Source: Alteromonadaceae bacterium (GTDB lineage Bacteria; Pseudomonadota; Gammaproteobacteria; Pseudomonadales; Oleiphilaceae). From it: a DNA stretch of 34,706 nt. Location: positions 1-34,706 of the forward strand of contig JABXHG010000120.1 in the NCBI GenBank assembly GCA_013393545.1. The letters run 5' to 3'. Under the pieces are notes generated by a model. It saw only the letters and a program-made list of their open reading frames with translations. It ran no database searches and was not told where the DNA came from. Positions 1-7,878 of this stretch are shown piece by piece. Made by a program: the position numbers and the translations under genes. Every line of letters begins with the position of its first letter. Position 1 is the first letter of the stretch.

Positions 1-497
1 CCGACTTTTTTGGCTTCCTTGCGGATTTCCGGGTAGGTCTCTTCTTTCCACTGCTTCACAGCCTCTGGTTTTTGCTGGTAAGCCCGATGCAGTGGTTTCT
101 GGGGCGTCAGCCCCAGGTTTCGAAGCAAACGACCCACCGAGACATCGCTTAACCGGACGTTGAACTTTTGCCGGATGAGCTCACGCACACGACCCCGGGT
201 CCACAGGGCAAAATCAAACTTCAGCTGGTCCGGAGTAAAGGTCGTTATCCAGGTATACAGCTCCCGGATCTGAGCGCCGCTCAGTTTCTTGGGACGACCG
301 GAAATCTGCTTGGCCTTAAGTGCCTCAAAGCCACCCTCTCGGTAGGCAGCCAGCCATTCGTAGATTCGTGCCCGGCTCATGCCCAGCGCCTTGATAACGA
401 CTTCCGGGCTCTCGCCATCCATGACTCGTTGAACGGCCCGAACACGAATGGCTTCTAATGTTTTGTGATCCAGTTTACGACCGTCATCGTGGCGCAT
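1..497 (-). CDS. IS630-family transposase, N-terminal part, cut by the window edge
   Basis: The minus strand is open from an ATG at 497 to the left edge (165 codons, no stop). The translation begins MRHDDGRKLDHKTLEAIRVR and continues with a helix-turn-helix (ALGMSRARIYEWLAAYREGG), a GRPKKLSGAQ linker, and a second winged-helix region ending RAYQQKPEAVKQW. This order is typical of IS630 transposases, where two DNA-binding helix-turn-helix units precede the DDE catalytic core. The catalytic core would lie beyond the edge, so whether the enzyme is complete cannot be told. The upstream stretch 498-575 (ending in a run like ttcgcttacttttgcaccca) probably holds the element's end, but I could not fix the terminal repeat because the other end is not present. 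The family call is firm; the element name is unknown. Confidence 0.85.
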   Translation of the reverse strand, partial: MRHDDGRKLDHKTLEAIRVRAVQRVMDGESPEVVIKALGMSRARIYEWLAAYREGGFEALKAKQISGRPKKLSGAQIRELYTWITTFTPDQLKFDFALWTRGRVRELIRQKFNVRLSDVSVGRLLRNLGLTPQKPLHRAYQQKPEAVKQWKEETYPEIRKEAKKV

Positions 498-607
498 GAG
501 TGTAGATATCCGATAAGCTTGGGGAAACAATCTCTACATTATAAATGATGTTCGCTTACTTTTGCACCCATTAGTAAACACAACGCGTTATCCCAATTGC
601 AGGCTAT

Positions 608-871
608 GTGTGCCGATATCACCTTCATCATTCGACATACGCGCGGCAATTAAGGCAGGCCGTGAAAGGGAGCGGAATTACCAAACCGGTTACGGCTCAT
701 TCTTTTCGCCACGCTTTAACCACCGAGCTGCTGAAATCGGGAAGTGATATCCGAACGGTCCAGGAAATCCTCGGCCACGGCGATATTCGGACGACTGAAA
801 GCCACACCCACATTATTGGCGATCGAAGAGCTGGTAAAGCTAGTCCATTTGATCGTTTGCCGGGTTCTTGA
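608..871 (+). pseudogene. Integron-type tyrosine integrase, 3' remnant lacking the catalytic Tyr
   Basis: The 87 residues match the C-terminal catalytic part of integron integrases (IntI): RYHLHHSTYARQLRQAV, then GITKPVTAHSFRH, then a GSDIRTVQEILGHGD block and a final SPFDRL like the SP(L/A)D(A/R)L ending of IntI proteins. The box II Arg (HSFRH) and the His of LGHGD are kept. Where IntI and Xer enzymes have TTxIYTHVL, this copy has TTESHTHII, so the nucleophilic Tyr is His. The frame is blocked by a TAA about 30 bases upstream of the first recognisable residues, and the N-terminal three quarters are missing; the IS630 copy lies just to the left. This is a dead remnant. Another tyrosine recombinase subfamily is possible, but the RYHLHHSTYARQL block favours IntI. 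Confidence 0.78.
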
Positions 872-1199
872 GAAATGACCAAGCGTCCAACCAGTGCAGA
901 AAGAGCCGAGGATATCTGAGGCGATCCGAATGTTCGCTTTTGTTTATAAGTGAACCTAACCTGGTTCAGACTCCCTTCGCTGACTCATCTCGTCAAGTTA
1001 AAAGGTCCTCTTTGCACTGGAGGTGCCACGTTACTGGATTTGGGCGACCTTTTAGATGAGCGTTAGTCACTGCTAAAAGTAAAAACTGATCTGGTTATGC
1101 CTGGCGAATTGCCGACCAGAGTGAAGGATTCTACTGTCGCCCTTTCCAAACCAGCCATTTTGAGTTGTGCTAATAAAGGCGCCAAGTGGTTTCGTGGTG
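872..1199. other. Non-coding stretch between integrase remnant and uvrD
   Basis: No convincing gene is seen on either strand in this 328-base stretch; the short open frames show no family resemblance. It contains an imperfect inverted repeat (981-1070) and the distal arm of the uvrD fold-back (1176-1191), both listed separately. It also has a short near-palindrome, gttcgctt near 932 and aagtgaac near 948. It may be decayed mobile-element sequence. Confidence 0.5.
981..1070. repeat. Imperfect inverted repeat downstream of the integrase remnant
   Basis: A 9-bp perfect arm taaaaggtc (999-1007) pairs with gacctttta (1045-1053). Outside it ctcatct (984-990) pairs with agatgag (1054-1060), with 8 unpaired bases on the left arm. 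The loop holds a smaller gcac/gtgc hairpin. The structure ends in gcgttagtc, which looks somewhat like an integron core site. I treat this only as a structured repeat; its function is unknown. Confidence 0.45.
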
Positions 1200-1249
1200 T
1201 TAGCAAGCCTCCAACGGCGCATAGGCCAGCACCAACCACTTGGCGCCTT
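1176..1249 (-). terminator. Perfect 16-bp fold-back spanning the end of uvrD
   Basis: The arm aaccacttggcgcctt (1234-1249, inside the last codons of uvrD) is an exact inverted copy of aaggcgccaagtggtt (1176-1191), with 42 bases between them that contain the stop codon. Read as uvrD mRNA, the distal arm is followed by UUUAUUAG, so it could act as a long-loop intrinsic terminator. The repeat may have arisen by template switching. Confidence 0.5.
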
Positions 1250-3365
1250 CATCGAAATTCACCTGCACCCGCGTATTGCTACCATTGCCCTCGCAGTTCA
1301 TTACGATGCCCTCCCCGAACTTGGGATGCCGCACCCGCTGCCCCAGGCTGAAGCCGGACTGCTCGGCGGAATCCTGGCTGAACAGGCTCTCGTTCGGGCG
1401 ACCCACCATGGCCGGGCGGGTGACGGTATTGCGCAGGCGCACTTCCTGAATACAGTCGCTCGGGATTTCCCGCACAAAGCGGGACACGGCGTGGAACTTC
1501 TCCTGCCCGTACAAACGGCGGGATTCGGCGTAAGTGAGCACCAACTGCTTCATGGCCCGGGTAATGCCCACATAGGCCAAACGGCGTTCTTCCTCCATGC
1601 GGCCGGGTTCTTCCAGCGACATGCCGTGGGGGAACAACCCTTCCTCGATACCGGCCAGGAACACCAGCGGAAATTCCAGGCCCTTGGCCGAGTGCAGGGT
1701 CATCAGTTGCACGCTGTCTTCATGGTCCTCGGCCTGGGACTCGCCGGCATCCAGCGCCGCCTGGGCGATGAACTCCGCCAGCGGGTCCACGCCCTCTTCC
1801 ACCTCGAAATCCGACAGCGCATTCACCAGTTCTTCCAGGTTCTCCACCCGGGCCTGACCCTTCTCGCCTTTTTCACTGGCGTGGTAATCCTTCAGGCCAC
1901 TGGACTCGATGGCCTGTTTCATCAATCCCTGGAGTGAGGCGTGCTCGACCATTTCAGACAGGGTGTTGATGATCTCCATGAACTTCTGCAGGCCGGTCTT
2001 CGCCCGGCCTTTTACCTGGCCGGCCGCCAGCATGCGCTCGGCCGCTTCCCACAGGGAAATGCCCTGCTCGGTAGCATAGGCACGCAATTCGGCCAGGCTC
2101 TTGGCGCCGATGCCACGGGTAGGAACGTTCACTACCCGCTCGAAAGCGGCATCGTCGCGGTGATACTGCACAAGGCGCAGGTACGCCAGGGCATTGCGGA
2201 TTTCCTGGCGGTCGTAGAAACGCAGGCCGCCGTAGACGCGGTAGGGAATGCCCTGGCGCATCAGCGCTTCTTCCAGCACTCGGGATTGAGCGTTGGAGCG
2301 GTACAGGATCGCACTCTCGCTGCGCAAGTTGCCGTCCTGGACCCAGGCCGAAATGGTGTCGGCGATGTAGTTGGCCTCGTCTTGCTCGTTGAAAGCCGCA
2401 TACAGATTGATGGGATCGCCCTGGGGGCCATCGGTCCACAATTCCTTGCCCAACCGGCCGGTGTTGTTGGCGATCACCGCGTTAGCAGCTTTCAGGATGG
2501 TCTGGGTGGAGCGGTAGTTCTGCTCCAGGCGCACCAGCCGGGCATTGGGGAAATCCCGCTGGTACTGCTGGATGTTTTCCACCTTGGCGCCCCGCCAGCC
2601 GTAGATGGACTGGTCGTCGTCGCCGACGATGGTGGACGGCACGCGGTTGCCGGCCAGTATCTGCAACCAGGCGTATTGAATGGTGTTGGTGTCCTGGAAC
2701 TCGTCCACCAGGATGTGCTGAAAGCGCTGCTGGTAATGGGCCAGCAGTTCCGGCTTGTGCAACCAGAGCTCGTGGGAACGCAGCAGCAGTTCACCAAAAT
2801 CCACCAGGCCGCCCTGCTGGCAGAGTTTTTCGTAGTGGCGGTAGATTTTCAGCATGGTGGTGGTGAAATGATCACCCGGGTTTTCCTGGATGTGGTCGGC
2901 CCGCAGGCCTTCATCCTTCTGGGCGCTGATGAACCACTGGGCCTGTTTGGGCGGCCACTGGCTTTCATCGATCTGGTTTTCCCGCATCACCCGCTTGATC
3001 AACCGCAGCTGGTCATCGCTGTCCAGCACCTGAAAATTCTCCGGCAGCCCGGCGTCTTTCCAGTGCGCCCGCAACAACCGGTGAGCAATACCATGGAAAG
3101 TGCCGATCCACAGGCCGCGAGTGGGGATGTTCATCATCTGCTCCACCCGGTAGCGCATCTCCTTCGCCGCCTTGTTGGTGAAGGTCACCGCCAGGATGGA
3201 CGTGGGCGGCACCTTGTCCACCCCCATCAACCACGCCATGCGGTGCACCAGTACGCGGGTTTTACCACTGCCGGCGCCGGCCAGTACCAATAGGTGATCG
3301 TTCTGGGCGGTGACCGCTTCACGCTGGGCGTCGTTCAGGGGATCGATGATGTGGGAAACGTCCAT
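1200..3365 (-). CDS. uvrD: DNA helicase II (UvrD/PcrA)
   Basis: This is a 721-residue SF1A 3'-5' helicase, close to the usual UvrD length of about 720. It unwinds DNA in UvrABC excision repair and MutHLS-type mismatch repair and displaces RecA. Visible motifs are Walker A GAGSGKT (30-36), DEFQD Walker B (221-225), GDDDQSIYGWRG (motif III, 248-259), QNYRS (motif IV), HSAKGLEFP (motif V) and YVGITRA (motif VI). The C-terminus has the Tudor-like segment GQRVRHPKFGEG that binds RNA polymerase in UvrD/PcrA and ends GAKWLVLAYAPLEAC. The start ATG agrees with the normal N-terminus. A TATACT box on the minus strand at 3406-3411 could be its -10 element, but no clear -35 or LexA box is seen. Gene gabD lies upstream on the same strand, separated by a palindromic element. 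Confidence 0.96.
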   Translation of the reverse strand: MDVSHIIDPLNDAQREAVTAQNDHLLVLAGAGSGKTRVLVHRMAWLMGVDKVPPTSILAVTFTNKAAKEMRYRVEQMMNIPTRGLWIGTFHGIAHRLLRAHWKDAGLPENFQVLDSDDQLRLIKRVMRENQIDESQWPPKQAQWFISAQKDEGLRADHIQENPGDHFTTTMLKIYRHYEKLCQQGGLVDFGELLLRSHELWLHKPELLAHYQQRFQHILVDEFQDTNTIQYAWLQILAGNRVPSTIVGDDDQSIYGWRGAKVENIQQYQRDFPNARLVRLEQNYRSTQTILKAANAVIANNTGRLGKELWTDGPQGDPINLYAAFNEQDEANYIADTISAWVQDGNLRSESAILYRSNAQSRVLEEALMRQGIPYRVYGGLRFYDRQEIRNALAYLRLVQYHRDDAAFERVVNVPTRGIGAKSLAELRAYATEQGISLWEAAERMLAAGQVKGRAKTGLQKFMEIINTLSEMVEHASLQGLMKQAIESSGLKDYHASEKGEKGQARVENLEELVNALSDFEVEEGVDPLAEFIAQAALDAGESQAEDHEDSVQLMTLHSAKGLEFPLVFLAGIEEGLFPHGMSLEEPGRMEEERRLAYVGITRAMKQLVLTYAESRRLYGQEKFHAVSRFVREIPSDCIQEVRLRNTVTRPAMVGRPNESLFSQDSAEQSGFSLGQRVRHPKFGEGIVMNCEGNGSNTRVQVNFDEGAKWLVLAYAPLEAC

Positions 3366-3479
3366 AGCAACCTGGCTTTTTACTGGTTAAATAAACAGGT
3401 GGAGGAGTATAACAGGAGATACTGGAGTTTGCTTTGGCGGCAGGTGTTGCAGCCTTCAACCTAGAGCTTGGGAGTAAAC

Positions 3480-3592
3480 GCACAGAGGCAGGTAACGCTT
3501 TCCAGGACACGCTACAAGCACGATCCCTGTGCGCTTGACTGTGGCCATCCATGGCCACAGACAGTCCTGGAAAGCGTTACCTGCCTCTGTGC
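3480..3592 (-). repeat. Nested palindromic intergenic element A (29-bp arms, ATGGAT core)
   Basis: Two 29-bp arms, 3480-3508 and 3564-3592, are perfect inverted copies with 55 bases between. Inside is a second palindrome (3539-3560), gtggcc-ATGGAT-ggccac when read on the minus strand. After 18 more bases comes gcac-AGGGAT-cgtgc (core 3523-3528). Total length is 113 bp. It lies between the gabD stop and the uvrD start, 114 bases from the uvrD ATG. No transposase or coding capacity is associated with it. It resembles a REP or MITE-type repeat and shares its internal plan with the element at 13166-13272. Confidence 0.85.
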
Positions 3593-3656
3593 TATTCAAG
3601 CCTCCCCACCCGTGTGCGCAGCCACCTGATGGTGAAGGCCTGGCGTGTTTAAAGGC

Positions 3657-5105
3657 TCAGAATCCGCGTGGAACCGTCTGCGGCTCTACGAACTCAAACA
3701 GCCCTTCCAGACCACCTTCGCGGCCAATACCGGAGGCCTTCATGCCACCGAACGGCGCTTCCGGCGTCGGGCCGGTGCCGGTGTTCCAGCCTACATGGCC
3801 GAAACGCAGGCCGGCGGCCACGCGCTGGGCGCGGTCAGCATCGGCGGTGAACACGTAGGAGGCCAGGCCGAATTCGGTGTCGTTACCGGCTTCGATCACT
3901 TCCTCTTCGGTGCGGAACAGGGCCATGGGCACCAGCGGGCCGAAGGTTTCTTCCTGGTAGCAGGCCATCTCGCGGTTCACGCCCAACACAACGGTGGGCG
4001 GGAAGAACAGGCCATTGCCCAACTCGCTCGGCTGCTTTCCTGCTACCAGTTTGCCGCCTTTTTCCAGGGCATCTTCCAGATGGCGTTTCACCTTGTCGAA
4101 GCCGGGCTGGTTAACCAGCGGGCCAATGTCGGTGTCTTCCTTCATGCCGTCGCCCACGGTCATTTTGTTGACTCGCTCGGCCAGCTTCTCGCCGAAGGCA
4201 TCCGCCACTTTCTCGTGGACGAAGATGCGGTTGGCGCACACGCAGGTCTGGCCGCCGCCACGGAATTTGTTGGCGATCAGGTTATCGGCGGCCGCGTCCA
4301 GGTCGGCATCGTCGAAGACGATGTACGGCGCGTTGCCACCCAGCTCCAGCGACAGCTTTTTCACCTGTTCAGCGGTGTCGAGAATCAGGCGGCGGCCCAC
4401 TTCGGTGGAGCCGGTGAAGCTGAGCATGGGCACGTCTTTGTGTTCGCACAGGATTTTGCCGATCATGCTGGCCTTGCCCATCACCAGGTTGACCATGCCA
4501 TCCGGCAGGTCGAGCTTGTCCATGATGCTGAAGAAGGCAATCATGGTCAGCGGGGTTTCGCTGGCCGGTTTGATCACCGACGGGCAACCAGCTGCCAGGG
4601 CGCCGGAGAGTTTCTTGGCGATCATGCCGATGGGGAAGTTCCAGGGCACAATCAGGCCGGTCACACCGATCGGGCGATAGTGAACCGTCCAGGTACAGTC
4701 CTTGGGTTTTTCCGGGATGGTGTGGGAGTCCAGCGCCTGCACGTGCCTGGCCGCGTAATCAAAGAAGCCGGCGGCATAATCCACTTCGCCCTGCCCCTCT
4801 TTCCAGGGTTTGCCGTGTTCCATGCACAGGATGCGGCCAATTTCCTCACGGTTTTCCTTCAGGGCATCGCGGATGTCTTCCAGCCACTTGCGGCGGGTTT
4901 CGATGGAATACGGACTGGTCAGCCTAAGTGCCGATTTGCCCGCCTCAACCGCATCCAGAATGTCCTGCTCAGGCATGGAAGCGACTTTGGCGATCACTTC
5001 GTCCGTGGCCGGGTTGAACACATCGAAGGTGTTGCCGTCGGCGCTGTCTGTCCAGCGGCCGCCGATGTAACCAGTGAGTTTTTCCAGCAGGGGTGACTCG
5101 ATCAT
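3657..5105 (-). CDS. gabD: NAD(P)+-dependent succinate-semialdehyde dehydrogenase (GabD type)
   Basis: This 482-residue cytosolic aldehyde dehydrogenase (GabD proteins are about 480-490) is predicted to oxidise succinate semialdehyde to succinate, the last step of GABA breakdown. The ALDH core is intact: PWNFP (154-158), the coenzyme Lys in IKPASETP (K179), the general base Glu in LELGGN (E254), and the nucleophile Cys in GGQTCVC (C288). The KPAS segment resembles E. coli GabD, which prefers NADP+. AGGAG lies 6-10 bases before the ATG. It is divergent from an acetylpolyamine amidohydrolase-like gene, which fits putrescine and GABA catabolism. A related substrate such as glutarate semialdehyde is possible, since this family is broad. 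Confidence 0.85.
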   Translation of the reverse strand: MIESPLLEKLTGYIGGRWTDSADGNTFDVFNPATDEVIAKVASMPEQDILDAVEAGKSALRLTSPYSIETRRKWLEDIRDALKENREEIGRILCMEHGKPWKEGQGEVDYAAGFFDYAARHVQALDSHTIPEKPKDCTWTVHYRPIGVTGLIVPWNFPIGMIAKKLSGALAAGCPSVIKPASETPLTMIAFFSIMDKLDLPDGMVNLVMGKASMIGKILCEHKDVPMLSFTGSTEVGRRLILDTAEQVKKLSLELGGNAPYIVFDDADLDAAADNLIANKFRGGGQTCVCANRIFVHEKVADAFGEKLAERVNKMTVGDGMKEDTDIGPLVNQPGFDKVKRHLEDALEKGGKLVAGKQPSELGNGLFFPPTVVLGVNREMACYQEETFGPLVPMALFRTEEEVIEAGNDTEFGLASYVFTADADRAQRVAAGLRFGHVGWNTGTGPTPEAPFGGMKASGIGREGGLEGLFEFVEPQTVPRGF

Positions 5106-5216
5106 CTCGGCTCCTGTTCCATTATGGTGCGCGCGGGCGCGGCACCGGTTGCGTCAGTGAATAATGTCTTTCATAGTGGATCCTGAGTGCCGGCCTGTAA
5201 AGTCACTCTGGAATTT

Positions 5217-5244
5217 TTGACCAGGCCACCACACTGCCTATACT
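5217..5244 (+). promoter_or_regulatory. Predicted sigma70 promoter of the amidohydrolase gene
   Basis: TTGACC at 5217-5222 and TATACT at 5239-5244 are separated by 16 bases. Transcription would start near 5251, giving a leader of about 45 bases before the ATG at 5296. It lies in the divergent gap with gabD. Confidence 0.6.
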
Positions 5245-5295
5245 CGAATAAGCCAAAATCAACACGTTACCGGTTAATTTCCGGGGAGAGACTGC

Positions 5296-6309
5296 ATGAA
5301 AGCGTATTTCCACCCGCATCAGGATTTGCATGTTCCGAAGACGTACTTCACCCGTGGGCAGATGCGCGAGCCGCAAGAGGTGCCTGCGCGCACGGAGCTG
5401 ATGCTGGAGGGGCTCAGGAGTATGGGTATTTCGGTGTTGCAACCGGCGGATCAGGGCTCGGCACCGATCGCCAAGGTGCACGACCTGGGCTACCTGCGTT
5501 TTCTGGAGTCGGCACACCGGCGCTGGTCGGAGATGGGCGACTGGGGCGACGAGGTGATTTCCAATATCTGGGTACGTTCACCCAACGCCCTGAAAGGCAT
5601 TCTGGCCGAAGCCGGCCGTTATCAGGCCGACGGCAGCTGCCCGATTGGCGAAGGCACCTGGAAGGCCGCCTACTGGTCGGCGCAGACCGCTCTGGGAGCC
5701 GCCGATGCGCTGATGGCCGGTGAGCGCAACGCCTATGCGGTCTGCCGCCCGCCGGGTCACCATGCTCGCAAGGATGCCGCCGGCGGGTTCTGTTATCTGA
5801 ACAACGCCGCCATTGCCGCCGAGCACATGAAGAGCCGGTTCCCGCGTACGGTGATTCTGGACACCGACATGCACCACGGCCAGGGCATTCAGGAAATTTT
5901 CTACGACCGCAGCGATGTGCTGTATATCTCGATCCACGGCGATCCCACCAACTTCTACCCGGTGGTCAGTGGTTACGAGGAAGAGCGTGGCGAAGGGGAA
6001 GGTTACGGCTACAACATCAACATGCCGATGCCCCACGGCTCCAGCGAGGAAGACTTCTTCACCAAACTGGATGAAGCGCTGGCCGCGATCCGCTTGTATC
6101 AGCCGGACGCCATCATCCTGACCCTCGGGTTCGACATCTACAAAAACGACCCGCAGGCCAAGGTGTCGGTGTCTTCTGAGGGCTTCTGTCGGTTAAGTAC
6201 CCACGTGCGCCAGCTGGGGCTGCCAACGCTGGTGATTCAGGAAGGCGGTTACGATCTGGAAGCCCTGACCACCAACGTGAACGAGTTCTTCAAGGGCATG
6301 GAAAGCTAA
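5296..6309 (+). CDS. Histone deacetylase-like acetylpolyamine amidohydrolase
   Basis: This 337-residue zinc amidohydrolase of the arginase/HDAC fold probably removes acetyl groups from acetylated polyamines. Catalytic and zinc-binding positions are visible: the tandem His of RPPGHHA (155-156), Asp and His of DTDMHHGQG (D191, H193), Asp of GFD (D280) and Tyr of EGGYD (319). These fall within a few residues of the equivalent positions in Mycoplana ramosa acetylpolyamine amidohydrolase, which has about the same length (341). The start ATG follows ggggaga. With gabD divergent next to it, the pair points to acetylpolyamine-to-GABA catabolism. The alternative is a general HDAC-like deacetylase; the 'DxxxYKNDP' segment and overall length favour the polyamine branch. 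It converges on thiI with only 6 bases between stops. Confidence 0.85.
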   Translation: MKAYFHPHQDLHVPKTYFTRGQMREPQEVPARTELMLEGLRSMGISVLQPADQGSAPIAKVHDLGYLRFLESAHRRWSEMGDWGDEVISNIWVRSPNALKGILAEAGRYQADGSCPIGEGTWKAAYWSAQTALGAADALMAGERNAYAVCRPPGHHARKDAAGGFCYLNNAAIAAEHMKSRFPRTVILDTDMHHGQGIQEIFYDRSDVLYISIHGDPTNFYPVVSGYEEERGEGEGYGYNINMPMPHGSSEEDFFTKLDEALAAIRLYQPDAIILTLGFDIYKNDPQAKVSVSSEGFCRLSTHVRQLGLPTLVIQEGGYDLEALTTNVNEFFKGMES

Positions 6310-6315
6310 ACCTGA

Positions 6316-7767
6316 TCAGGCCGGGGCATACACCTTCACGTTGTCATGCCCCTCGGCCTTCAGATGGCCGGCGTGCATGCGGCTCATGGTGCCCTTGTCG
6401 CAGTACAGCAGGTAGTGCCGGTTCTTCGGCAACCCTTCGATCTGCTGGTTCAGCTCATAGAACGGAATCTTCAACACGTCGTTGTTGGTCAGGGTCAGCG
6501 GATCGCGCTCTTCCTCCGAGGGATGGCGCACATCGATGATCACGTCATCCACCGCCGGTGTTTGTACCAGTTCCACTTCTTCCGGTGTCACGGTGCTGTC
6601 CAGCAGCTTCGCGATCGGCGTTTCTTCCCGGTTTTCAATGGCGCTGGCCAGGGCCTGCGGGTCCATGGCCGCCTCGTCGCCCTCCACCTTGTGCAGTTTG
6701 GCGCGAGTGGCCGGGCGCTGGGAAATCACGCCGCAGTACTCGGGCATATTGCGGGCAAAGGATTCGGTGCCAATGTCGTGGGCTATGCGGATAATTTCCT
6801 GTTTATCCATGGCAATCAGCGGGCGCAGCACCACCCGCTCGCAGGCGCGATCCACCACGTTCAGGTTCTGCAGGGTCTGGCTGGACACCTGGGCCACGGC
6901 ATCGCCCATCACCAGGCCCGACACGTTCAGGGTTTCGGCAATTTCGGTGGCGGCTTTCAGCATCTGGCGCTTGAGCACCACGCCCCAATGGCGGTTATTC
7001 ACTGAGCGCATGATCTCCGCCACCACCCCTTCGAACGGTACGGAAATGAATTTCACGCTGTGGCTGGCACCGTAACGCTCCCACAGGTAATGGGCCACCT
7101 GGCGCACCCCAACCTCGTGGGCGGTGCCCCCGAGATTGAAAAACAGGTAGTGGTTGCGCAGGCCCCGGCGCATCATCAGGTAGGCCGCCACGGAGGAGTC
7201 GTAACCGCCGGAGATCAGCGTCATCACCGTATCCACCGAGCCCACCGGGTAGCCGCCCATGCCCTCATGCCGGCGGGTGGCCACGTGGAAGCTGTCGTTC
7301 TTCACTTCCACCCGCACTTCCACCTGCGGTGATTTCAAGTCCACTCCGGCGGTGTCGTAGGCTTTCAACAAGGCCGCGCCCACGGTACGTTCCAGATCAA
7401 TGGAACGAAAATCGTGTTTACCAATGCGCCGGCCCCGAACCGCCAGGGTTTTGCCTGCAAGCAGGCCTTTGAAAGCCACCACCGTTTTTTCCGCCACGTC
7501 GTCCAGTGACTGCAGCGGATAAACCTCGATTTCCTGAATGGTGGAAATACCGGGAATGCGCAACAATTCGTCTATCACCGGCGAATACAGGCCACGGCCG
7601 GCGGGCACTTCAATATCCACCCGGTCCCAACTGCCCTCCACGCGGATGTCTTCATCCACCCGGCGCAGCAGTTTACGAATGTTCTGGCGCAGCTGACGCA
7701 TCTGCTGCTGGCGAACGGGTTTACTTTTGATGGCCACTTCAGCGGCGGGACGAATAAGCAGTTTCAT
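6316..7767 (-). CDS. thiI: tRNA 4-thiouridine sulfurtransferase ThiI with rhodanese domain
   Basis: This 483-residue enzyme (E. coli ThiI is 482) makes 4-thiouridine at position 8 of tRNA and supplies sulfur for the thiazole of thiamine. In order it shows a ferredoxin-like/THUMP region (about 1-165), the adenylation PP-loop SGGYDSS (186-192), the resolving Cys in MPEYCGV (C345), and a C-terminal rhodanese domain whose loop YCDKGTMSR places the persulfide Cys at 456, the same number as in E. coli. All key residues are present, so the enzyme should be active with IscS as sulfur donor. The ribosome binding site before the ATG is weak. It is divergent from ppnN with a 111-base gap. Confidence 0.96.
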   Translation of the reverse strand: MKLLIRPAAEVAIKSKPVRQQQMRQLRQNIRKLLRRVDEDIRVEGSWDRVDIEVPAGRGLYSPVIDELLRIPGISTIQEIEVYPLQSLDDVAEKTVVAFKGLLAGKTLAVRGRRIGKHDFRSIDLERTVGAALLKAYDTAGVDLKSPQVEVRVEVKNDSFHVATRRHEGMGGYPVGSVDTVMTLISGGYDSSVAAYLMMRRGLRNHYLFFNLGGTAHEVGVRQVAHYLWERYGASHSVKFISVPFEGVVAEIMRSVNNRHWGVVLKRQMLKAATEIAETLNVSGLVMGDAVAQVSSQTLQNLNVVDRACERVVLRPLIAMDKQEIIRIAHDIGTESFARNMPEYCGVISQRPATRAKLHKVEGDEAAMDPQALASAIENREETPIAKLLDSTVTPEEVELVQTPAVDDVIIDVRHPSEEERDPLTLTNNDVLKIPFYELNQQIEGLPKNRHYLLYCDKGTMSRMHAGHLKAEGHDNVKVYAPA

Positions 7768-7878
7768 AGATCGGAGCTTTGTCGGATGGCGTATTAAAGA
7801 TAAAGCCTTTAGTCTACCTTATTTGCAGGATTGCCTTAAAATCGGGCATTGCCGAAACATCAGGAGTTTCACCGTTAC

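Noticed and set aside
954..1068. Integron attC site (ACCTAAC at 954-960 and GTTAGTC at 1062-1068)
   Set aside because: The right core deviates from GTTRRRY, the left core is about 24 bases from the pairing arm instead of 5-6, and the site lies on the 3' side of the integrase remnant, opposite to the usual cassette side.
1941..3293. Long open frame (450 codons) on the plus strand opposite uvrD
   Set aside because: It is antisense to a clear UvrD gene and shows no protein family pattern; long shadow frames are expected at this GC content. The same applies to the long frames opposite gabD (3645-5096), the second helicase (13392-14549), OmpA (15909-16940) and the PhnD-cyclase gene (24321-25511).
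3319..3858. Two small open frames sharing a SWKALPASV peptide on opposite strands
   Set aside because: The shared peptide is produced by the two arms of palindromic element A, not by related genes.
5106..5295. Riboswitch or small RNA in the gabD/amidohydrolase gap
   Set aside because: A promoter is visible but no stable hairpin series or terminator was found.
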